A stretch of DNA of 64,000 nt from Geothrix sp. SG200 (GTDB lineage Bacteria; Acidobacteriota; Holophagae; Holophagales; Holophagaceae). The stretch covers positions 248,001 through 312,000 of the forward strand of contig NZ_JAKZFR010000001.1 in assembly GCF_022808935.1 (NCBI RefSeq). Reading direction: 5' to 3'. A program made the translations under genes and the position numbers. Numbering within the stretch: the first letter of the stretch is position 1; the number at the start of each line of letters is the position of its first letter. Positions 33,035 to 44,141 of this stretch are shown in pieces. Below the pieces are notes generated by a model. The model made no database searches. It was not told the origin of the DNA and saw nothing but the letters and a program-made list of their open reading frames with translations.

Positions 33035-35563
33035 ATGTCCACGCCGATGATGCAGCAGATCGCCGCCCTCAAGCGCGAGGCGGGGGACGCCGTGCTGCTC
33101 ACGCGGATGGGGGACTTCTACGAGATCCTCGGCGAGGACGCGGTGCGGGCGGCGCCGGTGCTGGAGATCGCGTTGACGCTGCGCGGCAAGGGCACCGAAT
33201 CGGAAACCCCCATGTGCGGCGTGCCCCACTTCGCCCTCGACTCGTACCTCCCGAAGCTTCTGGCGGCGGGCTTCTCCGCGGCCATCGCCGAGCCCACGGC
33301 CAAGGCCGAGGAGGTGAAGGGCCTGCTGCCCCGCGCCATCAAGCGCATCATCACGCCCGGCACCTGGCTGGACGACGACGCCCGCTGGCTCTGCGCCCTT
33401 CATCGCTCGGGCAGTGCGTGGGGCCTGGCCCTGCTGCAGCTGGCCTCCGGTGCCCTGCGGGTGCTTCCCGGCGACGGCGAAGAGGCCCTCCGCGCCACGC
33501 TGGAGCGCCTGGGGCCCCAGGAGCTGATCCTGGCAGAAGGCGCCGAGGACCTTCCCGACCTGGAGGCCGCCCGAACGCGCCTTCCCGCCTGGCGCTTCGA
33601 GGCCTCCCGCGCGAAGCAGCAGGTGCTGGCTTTTTTTGGCTGGCAGCACCTGGAGGGTGTGGGGCTCGATCCCTACCCGGCGGCGCTCGGCGCCCTGGCG
33701 GCCTTGCTCGATCACGTGGAGGCCACGCAGAAGGGCCGTCCCGCCCATCTCCAGGGCGTGTCGCTGGAACTGGGCGCGGCGGGCCCCCTGCTGGACGCCA
33801 CCAGCGCCCGGCACCTGGAGGTGCTGGCCAACGGCCTGGACGGCGGCCGTGCGGGCTCCTTGCTGGCCCTGCTGGACCAGTGCCGCACGCGGATGGGATC
33901 GCGCTTGCTGAAGGCCTGGCTGGAGCAGCCCCTGCGCGACCGCGCCTCCCTGGAGCGCCGGTGGTCCCAGGTGGCCTGGCTCACGGAGGACCGCCGCCGC
34001 ACGCCCATCCAGAGCCTCCTGGACCAGGTGCCGGACCTGGACCGCCTACTGGGCCGCGTGGCCCTGGGGCTCGCCACGGCCCCGGAGCTGGCCCAGCTGC
34101 GCGAGGGCCTGGCTGTGCTTCAGAAGCTGCCCGCCCGCATCCATGACGAAGGCTGGGCGGACGAGGTGGCGGAGCTGGGCCTCTGGCCTGCGGAGACGCC
34201 GCTTTGCACGCCCCTGCTTTCCGAGCTTCAGCGGGTCCTCGCCGAAGCCCCACCCCTGGACCTGGAGAAGGGGGGCGCCATCCGCGAGGGGGTCGACGCC
34301 GAGCTGGACGCCGTGCGCCGCCTGGCCCGGGACGCCAAGCAGGTGATGTTGGAGCTGGAGGAGGAGGAGCGTGCCGCCTCGGGCATCCAGAGCCTGAAGA
34401 TCAAGTACAACCGGGTGTTCGGCTACTACTTCGAGATCACCAAGGCCAACCTGGGCGCCGTGCCCGGCCACTTCCTGCGCAAGCAGACGCTCGCCAACGC
34501 CGAGCGCTTCACAACCGAAAAGCTGGTGGCCTTCGAGCAGCGGCTGCTGAGCGCCGAGAGCGACCAGGTCCGCCTGGAGGCCGTGCAGTTCCAGCGCCTG
34601 CTGGCCCTGGTGCTGGAGCACCGGGCCGACCTCACCAGGCTGGCCCGGGCCGTGGCAGCCCTTGACGTGCTGGCGGCCCTGGCCGAGCGGGCGCGGCTGT
34701 CGGGCTGGACGCGGCCCGAACTGGGCGAGGACCGGGAGCTGGTGCTGGCCTCCGCCCGCCATCCCATGCTGGAGGCGCGGCTGGGCCGCGAGTGCATTCC
34801 CAACGACCTCCAGTTCACCGCCGCGCAGCCTATGGCCGTGGTGACGGGCCCCAACATGGGCGGCAAGTCCACCTTCCTGCGCACAGCGGCCCTGCTGGTG
34901 GTGCTGGCCCAGGCGGGGTCCTTCGTACCCGCGGAGCTCATGCGCTTCGGGCTGGTGGACCGCATCTTCACGCGCATCGGCGCCTCCGACCAGCTGGCCA
35001 AGGGCCAGTCCACCTTCATGGTGGAGATGACGGAGACCGCGCGGATCCTCAACCAGGCCACGGCGGCGAGCCTCGTCATCCTCGACGAGATCGGCCGGGG
35101 CACCTCCACCCGCGACGGACTGGCGCTGGCGGAGGCCATCGCCGTCTTCCTGCGCGACCTCAAAAGCGGCGCGCCCCGCACGCTCTTCGCCACCCACTAC
35201 TTCGAGATGACCAAGCTGGCCGATGACGCCCGCATCCAGAACCTCCACGTGGAGGTGCAGGAGTGGGAGGAGCAGCTGCACTTCCTCCATCGCGTGGCCC
35301 AGGGTCCGGCGGACCGCAGCTATGGCATCCAGGTGGCGCGGTTGGCGGGCCTCCCCAAGGCCGTCATCCAGAAGGCCCAGCGGCTGCTGGCCCAGGCGCC
35401 CGAAGCGCCGCCCCGGGCGCCCATGCCATCTCAACCCGCCTTGCCCCTCTTCGAGGTGGAACCCGACGCCCTCCGCGGCGAATTGGAGGCCCTGGACCTC
35501 AGCCGCATGACGCCCCTGGAGGCGCTGAACTGGCTGGCGATGAAGCAGAAGGAGCGCTCATGA
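33035..35563 (+). CDS. mutS: DNA mismatch repair protein MutS
   Basis: An 842-residue mismatch-binding ATPase. The N-terminal mismatch-recognition domain contains GDFYEI (Phe wedge and Glu), followed by connector, lever and clamp domains and the ATPase with Walker A GPNMGGKS (605-612), Walker B VILDEIGRG and the ATHYFEMT segment. It initiates mismatch repair together with MutL, which is not in the window. The start at ATG 33035 has AGGA 6 nt upstream. The stop overlaps the start of the next gene by 4 bp. Confidence 0.97.
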   Translation: MSTPMMQQIAALKREAGDAVLLTRMGDFYEILGEDAVRAAPVLEIALTLRGKGTESETPMCGVPHFALDSYLPKLLAAGFSAAIAEPTAKAEEVKGLLPRAIKRIITPGTWLDDDARWLCALHRSGSAWGLALLQLASGALRVLPGDGEEALRATLERLGPQELILAEGAEDLPDLEAARTRLPAWRFEASRAKQQVLAFFGWQHLEGVGLDPYPAALGALAALLDHVEATQKGRPAHLQGVSLELGAAGPLLDATSARHLEVLANGLDGGRAGSLLALLDQCRTRMGSRLLKAWLEQPLRDRASLERRWSQVAWLTEDRRRTPIQSLLDQVPDLDRLLGRVALGLATAPELAQLREGLAVLQKLPARIHDEGWADEVAELGLWPAETPLCTPLLSELQRVLAEAPPLDLEKGGAIREGVDAELDAVRRLARDAKQVMLELEEEERAASGIQSLKIKYNRVFGYYFEITKANLGAVPGHFLRKQTLANAERFTTEKLVAFEQRLLSAESDQVRLEAVQFQRLLALVLEHRADLTRLARAVAALDVLAALAERARLSGWTRPELGEDRELVLASARHPMLEARLGRECIPNDLQFTAAQPMAVVTGPNMGGKSTFLRTAALLVVLAQAGSFVPAELMRFGLVDRIFTRIGASDQLAKGQSTFMVEMTETARILNQATAASLVILDEIGRGTSTRDGLALAEAIAVFLRDLKSGAPRTLFATHYFEMTKLADDARIQNLHVEVQEWEEQLHFLHRVAQGPADRSYGIQVARLAGLPKAVIQKAQRLLAQAPEAPPRAPMPSQPALPLFEVEPDALRGELEALDLSRMTPLEALNWLAMKQKERS

Positions 35564-36036
35564 GCGCCCCGAACCACCCCATCCGCCGCCGCGACCGCGC
35601 CCTGGACGAGGCGGAGGCCCTGCGCCTGCTCCAGGAGGCGGAGTGGGGCGTGCTGGCCACGGTGGATGCGGAGGGCTGGCCCTACGCGGTGCCCGTGAAC
35701 CACGCCGTGGTGGATGGCGCGCTGATCCTCCACTGCGCCACGAAGGGCCACAAGCTGGACAACCTGGCTTTCAACCCCAAGGTGTCGTACTGCGCCGTGA
35801 CCCTGGCGGAGCCCATCCCTGCGGAGCTGGCCACCCGCTACGCCAGCGTCATCGTCTTCGGCCGCGCGGAGTTGGTCGCGGACGAGGCCGGGAAGCGGGC
35901 GGCCCTGCAGGCCCTGGGGCTCCGCTTCGCCCCGGACCACGCGGACGTGGTGGCGCGGGAGATCGGCAAGGACCTCCTCCGCACGGCGGTGGTGCGCATC
36001 CGCATCGAACGGGCCACGGGGAAGGCCCGCCGCTGA
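35560..36036 (+). CDS. Pyridoxamine 5'-phosphate oxidase family protein
   Basis: A 158-residue split-barrel flavoprotein-like protein. WGVLATVDAEGWPYAVPVN (about 29-47) and HCATKGHKLDNLAFNPKVSYCAV match the small FMN/haem-binding split-barrel family (NimA-like branch). These may be nitroreductases or resistance proteins; the substrate is unknown here. The start at ATG 35560 overlaps the mutS stop, so it is translationally coupled to a repair gene. It ends one base before the convergent HAD gene. Confidence 0.82.
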   Translation: MSAPNHPIRRRDRALDEAEALRLLQEAEWGVLATVDAEGWPYAVPVNHAVVDGALILHCATKGHKLDNLAFNPKVSYCAVTLAEPIPAELATRYASVIVFGRAELVADEAGKRAALQALGLRFAPDHADVVAREIGKDLLRTAVVRIRIERATGKARR

Positions 36037-36666
36037 TCAGGGCTTGACGCCCAGCTTCCGGAGCGCGACCAGGAGTGCCACCGGCCCTGTGTAGGTGATC
36101 CCGTGCATCCCGGTGGCGCGGGCACCTTCGACGTTCCCGGGAAGGTCATCGATGAAGACGCAGGCCCCCGGCGGGAGGCCGAGTTTGGCCACGATGTCCT
36201 GGTAGATGCGGGGATCGGGCTTCATGGCGCCCACCTCGTAGGAGAAGCTCGCGGCGTCGAAGAGGGGGAACACCCCCGTGGTCCGAATGCCGTGCTCCGC
36301 GTGCCAGGGGCTGGTGTTGGAGAGCAGACCCAGGCGGTAGCGGGGCTTCAGGCGCCGGATCAGGTCGAAGGTTGAGGGGATGGGCGTGAAGATGTCCGTG
36401 AAGGCACGGATGAAGTCGGCCTCGGGGAAGGCGAAGCCGCACAAGACGGACAGGCCTTCCAGGAAGGCTGGGGAGGAGATCTCGCCGGACTCGTAGGCGC
36501 GGGGGAGGTCCGAACTGGCCACGCGCCGGGCCAGGTCCTCCTCCGACAGGCCGCAGAGGGCCGAGAGGGCGCGATACATGCGGCGGTTATCGAAGGTGCA
36601 GACCACCTGGCCGAAGTCGAAGATCACGGCCTGGAGGGCGGATGGGGCGGGTGGCGCGAGGGGCAT
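36037..36666 (-). CDS. HAD family hydrolase (subfamily IA, YihX-like)
   Basis: A 209-residue phosphatase-type protein. Motif I is VIFDFGQVV (nucleophile D17; the second Asp is Gly, as often in this branch), motif II LLSNTS, motif III K in GAMKPDP, motif IV FIDDLPGNVEGA. Family members dephosphorylate sugar phosphates or nucleotides. The start at ATG 36664-36666 gives an N-terminus just ahead of motif I; the SD is weak. It converges with the PNPOx-like gene with no gap. Confidence 0.85.
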   Translation of the reverse strand: MPLAPPAPSALQAVIFDFGQVVCTFDNRRMYRALSALCGLSEEDLARRVASSDLPRAYESGEISSPAFLEGLSVLCGFAFPEADFIRAFTDIFTPIPSTFDLIRRLKPRYRLGLLSNTSPWHAEHGIRTTGVFPLFDAASFSYEVGAMKPDPRIYQDIVAKLGLPPGACVFIDDLPGNVEGARATGMHGITYTGPVALLVALRKLGVKP

Positions 36667-36729
36667 GGGGCGTCCGGAGGCGGAGCCTCCATCCTCGCAT
36701 TCCGGAGGACCGGGCGTAGACTTCCTCAC

Positions 36730-37041
36730 ATGATCCGTCCCCTCAGCAGAACGCGCATCCGCCTGGCCTGGGCCATCGCCCTGGCGGTGGACGCCATCCA
36801 GGTGCCCGCGGACCTCACGGGCCCCGCGGGCTGGTTCCTGGGGGCCGGCCTGGACCTTCTCACCATGATCGTGATGTGGCTCCTGGTGGGCTTCCACTGG
36901 GCCTTCCTGCCCTCCTTCGTCACCGAGGCCGTGCCCTGGCTGAACCTGGCGCCCCTCTGGACCCTGGCCGTGGCCCTGGCCACCCGGGGGCGGGGGACGG
37001 ACGCGCTTCCCGTTCCACCGACCCTTCCCCCTCAACCCTGA
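36730..37041 (+). CDS. Small hydrophobic membrane protein, unknown function
   Basis: A 103-residue protein with three likely membrane segments (about 12-30, 34-55 and 72-88) and a proline-rich tail. I do not recognise a family. It starts at ATG 36730, is divergent from the HAD gene and lies 11 bp upstream of a DUF2892 membrane protein, so the two probably form a small operon. Confidence 0.65.
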   Translation: MIRPLSRTRIRLAWAIALAVDAIQVPADLTGPAGWFLGAGLDLLTMIVMWLLVGFHWAFLPSFVTEAVPWLNLAPLWTLAVALATRGRGTDALPVPPTLPPQP

Positions 37042-37052
37042 AGGAGGTTGCC

Positions 37053-37247
37053 ATGAAGATGAACATAGGAGGCACCGACAAGGTCGTGCGCATCCTGGTC
37101 GGGCTCGTGCTCCTGAGCCTGCTCTTCCTGCTGAAGGGCAACGCCCGCTGGTTCGGCCTCATCGGGCTGGTGCCGCTGGCGACCGCCTTCACGGGGACCT
37201 GCCCGCTCTACACCCTGGTGGGCGTGGACACCAACCCGAAAAAATAG
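37053..37247 (+). CDS. DUF2892 (YgaP-type) inner membrane protein
   Basis: A 64-residue protein with a perfect AGGAGG ribosome binding site. The start NIGGTDKVVRILVGLVLL, two membrane segments and the terminal GTCPLYTLVGV signature match the DUF2892 family, whose best-known member is the membrane part of the YgaP rhodanese. The role of the stand-alone protein is unknown. It is shared in an operon with the preceding small membrane gene. Confidence 0.85.
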   Translation: MKMNIGGTDKVVRILVGLVLLSLLFLLKGNARWFGLIGLVPLATAFTGTCPLYTLVGVDTNPKK

Positions 37248-37260
37248 GCCAGCCGCCGCC

Positions 37261-38064
37261 TCAGTCCACCGCCGCGCCGCGGAATTCGTCCTGTTCGTGC
37301 CGGTTCTGCTCTTCCATGAGGAGCAGGCTCAGCTCCTTCTTCAGGGTGTTGAAGGCCGGGCTTGCCACGTCCCGGGGGCGCGGCAGGTCCACGCGCAAGT
37401 CGCGCTTGATGGTGCCGGGACGGTAGGTCATCACCACGGTGCGGTCCGCCAGGTAGAGGGCCTCCTCGATGCTGTGGGTGACGAAGAGGATGGTCTTCTT
37501 CAGCTCGGTCCAGAGGCGCAGCAGCTCGTCCTGCAGGTTGCGCCGCGTGAGGGCGTCCAGGGCGCCGAAGGGCTCGTCCATGAGCATGATGGGCGAGTCC
37601 AGGGCCAGCACCCGGGCGATGGCCACGCGCTGGCGCATGCCGCCGCTCAGGTCCTTGGGATAGCGCTTGCGGAAATCCTGGAGGTGCAGCAACTCCAGCA
37701 GGCTGTCCACCTTGGACTGGATGGAGGCCTTCGGCTGCCCCTTGATCTGGAGGCCGAAGGCGATGTTCTGCTCCACGGTCATCCAGGGGAACAAGGCGTA
37801 CTCCTGGAACACCATGCCGCGGTCGGGGCCGGGGGTCTCGATGCGCTGGCCCTCGACCAGGATGTGCCCGGAGCTGGGCAGGCTGAAGCCCGCGACCGCG
37901 TTGAGGAGCGTGGATTTCCCGCAGCCCGAGGGGCCCAGCAGGCAGACGAACTCGCCGCGGGCGACCTCGAGATCGATGGCCTTGAGGGCGTACACGTCCT
38001 GTCCCCCGCTCTGGAAGACCTTGTGCACGCCCTGGACGGAGATGTGGCTGTCCATGGCGCTCAT
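37261..38064 (-). CDS. ABC transporter ATP-binding protein (NitT/TauT type)
   Basis: A 267-residue ATPase with Walker A GPSGCGKST, Q-loop (VFQEYALFPW), signature LSGGMRQR, Walker B MLMDEPFGALD and the switch His in FVTHSIEEA. The sequence belongs to the SsuB/TauB/NrtD branch. The start at ATG 38062-38064 overlaps the permease stop (ATGA). It is the third gene of a complete binding-protein / permease / ATPase set. Confidence 0.93.
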   Translation of the reverse strand: MSAMDSHISVQGVHKVFQSGGQDVYALKAIDLEVARGEFVCLLGPSGCGKSTLLNAVAGFSLPSSGHILVEGQRIETPGPDRGMVFQEYALFPWMTVEQNIAFGLQIKGQPKASIQSKVDSLLELLHLQDFRKRYPKDLSGGMRQRVAIARVLALDSPIMLMDEPFGALDALTRRNLQDELLRLWTELKKTILFVTHSIEEALYLADRTVVMTYRPGTIKRDLRVDLPRPRDVASPAFNTLKKELSLLLMEEQNRHEQDEFRGAAVD

Positions 38065-38879
38065 CCCTGCTCCAGGCCGCGGTGCCAGCGCAGCATGCGC
38101 GAGCTGAGGCGGCTCATGACCGTGTCGATGCCCAGGCCCAGCAGGCCGATGGTGAACATGCCGGCGATGATCTTGTCGGACCAGAGGTATTCGCGGGCCT
38201 CCAGGATGCGGTAGCCCAGGCCGTTGTTCACGGCGATCATCTCGGAGACGATCACCACGATGAACGCGGTGCCCATGCCGATGCGCGCGCCCGTGAAGAT
38301 GTAGGGCGTGGCGGCCGGCAGGATGATGCGCGTGAACTGGGTGAACCCCGAGGCCCCCAGGTTGCGGCCCACGCGAAGGTAGATGCTGTCGACGTTCTGC
38401 ACGCCGGTGACGGTGTTCATCAGGACGGGGAAGAAGGCCCCGATGCTGATGAGGAAGATGGCCGGCGGGTTGCCCAGACCGAACCAGAGGATGGACAGCG
38501 GGATGTAGGCGATGGGCGGGATGGGCCGCAGCACCTGGATGAGGGGGTTGAAGAGGGCGTAGACCACCTTGCTGTACCCCATGCCCAGGCCCAGTGGCAG
38601 GGCCAGGCCCGTGCCGATGAGGAAGCCCACGAGCACGCGGTAGAGGCTCCCCATGGCGTCCTGCGGCAGCTCGCCGGAGAAGCACCACTTGAGGTACGAG
38701 CCCTGGGCCGGATCGAAGGCCTCCAGAGGCCGCAGGTAGGCCCACCACTTGGTGAGCACCTGCATGGGCGACGGCAGGATGGTGGCGTTCACCCAGCCCT
38801 TGGCGGACAGCAGCTGCCAGAGGGCCAGGGCCGCCAGCGGGACGAGGATGCCGGAGGCGGCGTGCCTGTAGCGCTTCAT
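38061..38879 (-). CDS. ABC transporter permease (NitT/TauT type)
   Basis: A 272-residue permease with about six membrane segments. The cytoplasmic EAA-like loop is GRNLGASGFTQFTRIILPAA, where the coupling helix meets the ATPase. LRPIPPIAYIPLSILWFGLG is characteristic of the SsuC/TauC branch. The start at ATG 38877-38879 overlaps the stop of the binding-protein gene and has GAAGG upstream; the longer upstream reading lies inside that gene. Confidence 0.92.
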   Translation of the reverse strand: MKRYRHAASGILVPLAALALWQLLSAKGWVNATILPSPMQVLTKWWAYLRPLEAFDPAQGSYLKWCFSGELPQDAMGSLYRVLVGFLIGTGLALPLGLGMGYSKVVYALFNPLIQVLRPIPPIAYIPLSILWFGLGNPPAIFLISIGAFFPVLMNTVTGVQNVDSIYLRVGRNLGASGFTQFTRIILPAATPYIFTGARIGMGTAFIVVIVSEMIAVNNGLGYRILEAREYLWSDKIIAGMFTIGLLGLGIDTVMSRLSSRMLRWHRGLEQG

Positions 38880-39892
38880 CCCTTCTTCACCTTCTTGGCG
38901 GGGGCCGCCTTCTTGGGAGCCGCCGCCGGCTGGTCGATCTTCAGCTGCTTCTTGGCCTCGGCCAGGAGGTCCAGCTTCACCCAATCGGACGCCTTGGGCG
39001 GCGTGGCCATCTTGCCCACGCCGTACTTGGCCATCAGGTCCGTGGTGACCTGCACATGCTCCGTGGTGATGTCATAGCTGAAGGGGGAGTTGCCGATGGC
39101 GTCCTGGTAGTCCTCGGAGCTGATCTGGTTCTTGAACATGTTCTCGCGGACGTACTTCTCGGCCAGCTTGGGGTCGTCGATGAACTTCTTGGTGGCCTCC
39201 ACGAAGCAGAGCAGGAAGCGCTGGGCTACGTCGCGGCGTTCCTTGTAGAGCTTCTCGGTGATGACCAGGGCGCGGATGGGCTCGCCGAGGGGGGTGTCAT
39301 AGGGCTTCAGGAGCTCCACGCCGAACTTCCGGTTGATGGCCTGGGAGCTGTAGGGCTCGCTCTGGCACATGGCGTCGATGTTCTTGGCCATGAGGGCCTG
39401 GTTCAGGTCCGCGAAGGGCATGTAGAGCACCAGCACATCCTTGCCGGGCTTGTCCGACCACGTCAGGCCGGCCTTCGCCAGCTCCGCCAGCAGCAGCAGC
39501 TCCTGGGCGCCGCCCCGGGCCACGCCCACCTTCCTGCCCTTGAGGTCCTTCAGCGACTTGATGCCCGTGGCGGCGTTCACCACGATGCGGGCGCCGCCCT
39601 TGGCGAAGCCGGCCACCACGTAGATGGGCACGCCCTGGGCCCGGCCCGCGATGGCGGCGTCCAGAGCCGCGGCGCTGGCGTCGATCTCGCCGGCCACGAT
39701 GGCTGGGTTGATGTCGATGCCCTTGGCGAACATCCGCTCGTCGATCTTCAGGTTGTACTTCGGCGCGATCTCCTTCATGTAGGACACGGCGCCGTAGTGG
39801 GCGAACTTCAGGTTGCCCAGACGCACCACGTCCTGGGCCAGCAGGCTCAGCGTAGAAAGCGAGAGAAGGAAAGCCAAGGGCTTCATTCGCAT
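38876..39892 (-). CDS. ABC transporter substrate-binding protein (NMT1/SsuA-like)
   Basis: A 338-residue periplasmic binding protein. A short signal sequence (about 1-19) is followed by a two-lobe fold with LGNLKFAHYGAVSYMKEIAPKY near the N-terminus and LKDLKGRKVGVARGGAQE, the usual SsuA/NMT1 hinge segment. The ligand could be a sulfonate, nitrate, thiamine precursor or riboflavin-like compound; no neighbouring enzyme tells which. The C-terminus is an unusual Lys/Ala/Pro-rich tail of about 20 residues. It is the first gene of the transporter operon. Confidence 0.9.
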   Translation of the reverse strand: MRMKPLAFLLSLSTLSLLAQDVVRLGNLKFAHYGAVSYMKEIAPKYNLKIDERMFAKGIDINPAIVAGEIDASAAALDAAIAGRAQGVPIYVVAGFAKGGARIVVNAATGIKSLKDLKGRKVGVARGGAQELLLLAELAKAGLTWSDKPGKDVLVLYMPFADLNQALMAKNIDAMCQSEPYSSQAINRKFGVELLKPYDTPLGEPIRALVITEKLYKERRDVAQRFLLCFVEATKKFIDDPKLAEKYVRENMFKNQISSEDYQDAIGNSPFSYDITTEHVQVTTDLMAKYGVGKMATPPKASDWVKLDLLAEAKKQLKIDQPAAAPKKAAPAKKVKKG

Positions 39893-39948
39893 GGGGCGCT
39901 CCGGGGGTTTGGACCATTCTAGGCCAAGGATTCCCGGAGGGGCACCGG

Positions 39949-40545
39949 TCAATCCTGCCGGCGCCTCGCCACCATCAGCAGCTCGCGCCCCGCCCGGCGG
40001 GGATGGCTGGCGGAGGCTCGCGCGAGGTGGAGGATTTCGAAGCGGGGGAGGGCGAGCTCGCGGCAAGTCTCCAGCGGGATGGCATGCGGTGGGCCGGGAC
40101 GCCCCTGGACGTCGTCGAAGACCACGGCGATCCACAGCCCGCCGGGCCTCAGGTGGCGCGCGCAGGCCTCCACGTAGTCCCGGCGCCGCTCCGGGTCCAT
40201 GGCCACGAAGCAGGTGTGGTCGAAGATGGCGTCCCAGGGACCGAGCGCGGGGGAGAACCAGTCCGCCGACGACCAGGTGATCCGGTCGCCGTAGCGCGCC
40301 CGGGCGCCCTGGAGGGCCAGGGGCGCGAAGTCCAGGCCCGTGACCGCGAAGCCCTCGGCTTCGAGCCCGGCGGCGTCGTGGCCGTAGCCGCAGCCCGGCA
40401 CGACGACGGAGGCGCCCGGCGCCAGACCCGCGGCCGCGGCGCAGGCCAGGGCCTCCGCCAGCACGGGCGTGGGCCGGGCCATGTCCCAGCCGGGCCGGGC
40501 CTCGTCATCGTAGAAGGCGTTCCAGTAGTCGGGGTGGGCGGTCAT
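39949..40545 (-). CDS. SAM-dependent methyltransferase (TPMT-like)
   Basis: A 198-residue class I methyltransferase. The start region (YWNAFYDDEARPGWDMARP) matches the thiopurine methyltransferase-like family, and motif I is VVVPGCGYGHDAAGL. FDHTCFVAMDPERR is another family marker. Related enzymes methylate thiols, selenium or tellurium compounds. The start at ATG 40543-40545 overlaps the stop of the YcaQ-like gene, so the two are coupled. Confidence 0.88.
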   Translation of the reverse strand: MTAHPDYWNAFYDDEARPGWDMARPTPVLAEALACAAAAGLAPGASVVVPGCGYGHDAAGLEAEGFAVTGLDFAPLALQGARARYGDRITWSSADWFSPALGPWDAIFDHTCFVAMDPERRRDYVEACARHLRPGGLWIAVVFDDVQGRPGPPHAIPLETCRELALPRFEILHLARASASHPRRAGRELLMVARRRQD

Positions 40546-41735
40546 GGGAGCAGGATCTCCTCGGCGCCCACGAAGGTGGCCAGGCGTTCCAGGGCCTCGT
40601 CCAGGCCGCGCTTCCGGGCTTTGGTGGCCTTGATGCCGGGTTCCCACCAGAGGCCCCGGACCTCCAGCTGGCCGCGGTCGCGGTGCAGCTTGGGATCGAG
40701 GCGGCCCACGAAGCGCTCGCCCTCGAGGATGGGCAGCACGAAGTAGCCGTACTGGCGCTTGGGTTCGGGCACGAAGGCCTCGAAGCGGTAGTCGAACCCG
40801 AAGCGGCGCAGCGCCCGGGCGCGGTCCCTCAGCACCGGGTCGAAGGGGCAGAGCAGCCGCGTGCGCTCCGGGGGATCGGGCAGCTTGGCCAGGCGCTTCT
40901 CCCAGTCCGCCAGGGCGAAGGCAGGCCGAGCTTCGCCGTCGGCGCCTTCCACGGCCACGGGGACAATGCGCCCGGCCTTGGCCGCGCGGTCGCACCAGGC
41001 CTTGGCTTCCGCAGCCTCGATGGAGGCCCAGAACTCCGCCAGCTCCTTCGGCGTGAAGACCACGAGCCGCTCGGCGGCGCTGGCGCAGGCCCACTCCACG
41101 TGCGCCTCGGGATTCGGGCAGGGCAGGGCGTGATGGTCCGGCAGCACCCGTTCGGTCAGGTCGTACAGCTTCTGGAAGCCTTCGCGGCGCGGGATCATCA
41201 GCTCGCCGCTGCGCCAGAGGAAGTCCAAGGCGGCCTTCTGCGGCTTCCAGCCCCACCATGGCCCGCGCTTCTCCGGGTGCTCGAAATCCGAGGATTTCAG
41301 CGGTCCCTCGCGCTCGATGCGGGCCTTCACGTCTCCCACCACCCGGGCCCCGTCCGTGCCCCGGAAGTGGTGCTGCCACCAGGCGTGGGCGTGGATGCGC
41401 TCCCGGTCCCGCGCGAAGCGCGGTTTCCAGTGCCCGAACCAGGCCGTGGGGATGGCGGAGGCGTCGTGGGTGAAGGCTTCGAAGAGGCTACGGCGGTCCT
41501 CCAGCAGCTTCCGCAGGTGCTCCGGACGGTAGCCGTCCAGGCGGCTGGAGAGGGTGAGGTCGTGGGCCCGGGCCACCACGTTGATGGTGTCCACCTGCAC
41601 GAAGCCCAGCTTCTCGATGAGGGCCTGGAGCGATGGCACCGTCGCCCGGCGCGTCGGATCATCCAGCAGTCCCTGGGCGCCCAGGAAGAGGCGCCGCGCG
41701 GCGGAAGCGGAAACAAAGGGAAGTATGTTTGCCAC
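40542..41735 (-). CDS. YcaQ-like winged-helix DNA glycosylase (crosslink repair family)
   Basis: A 397-residue protein of the HTH_42/YcaQ family. The catalytic-type motif Q47-V48-D49 fits the QxD of YcaQ/AlkX enzymes, which unhook interstrand crosslinks. YGYFVLPILEGERFVGRLD and the C-terminal RRFGFDYRFEAFVP blocks are family hallmarks. The start is GTG 41733-41735, which lies inside an inverted repeat; no ATG precedes the conserved N-terminus. It is followed by a coupled methyltransferase gene. Confidence 0.88.
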   Translation of the reverse strand: MANILPFVSASAARRLFLGAQGLLDDPTRRATVPSLQALIEKLGFVQVDTINVVARAHDLTLSSRLDGYRPEHLRKLLEDRRSLFEAFTHDASAIPTAWFGHWKPRFARDRERIHAHAWWQHHFRGTDGARVVGDVKARIEREGPLKSSDFEHPEKRGPWWGWKPQKAALDFLWRSGELMIPRREGFQKLYDLTERVLPDHHALPCPNPEAHVEWACASAAERLVVFTPKELAEFWASIEAAEAKAWCDRAAKAGRIVPVAVEGADGEARPAFALADWEKRLAKLPDPPERTRLLCPFDPVLRDRARALRRFGFDYRFEAFVPEPKRQYGYFVLPILEGERFVGRLDPKLHRDRGQLEVRGLWWEPGIKATKARKRGLDEALERLATFVGAEEILLP

Positions 41736-41799
41736 GGATGAACTCAGATGAACACGGATGAATCAGTATCCGCGTTCATCCGTGTTCATCCGTGGCAAA
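41728..41799. repeat. Inverted repeat of TTCATCCGTG words
   Basis: Arms 41728-41759 and 41768-41799 match in inverted orientation at most positions (29 of the first 32 aligned). They are built from a 10-nt word (TTCATCCGTG and its complement) in tandem, with TTTGCCACGG at both outer ends. It fills nearly the whole 68-bp gap between fadH and the YcaQ-like gene and supplies that gene's GTG start codon. Confidence 0.8.
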
Positions 41800-41803
41800 A
41801 AAA

Positions 41804-44141
<2,338 letters not shown>

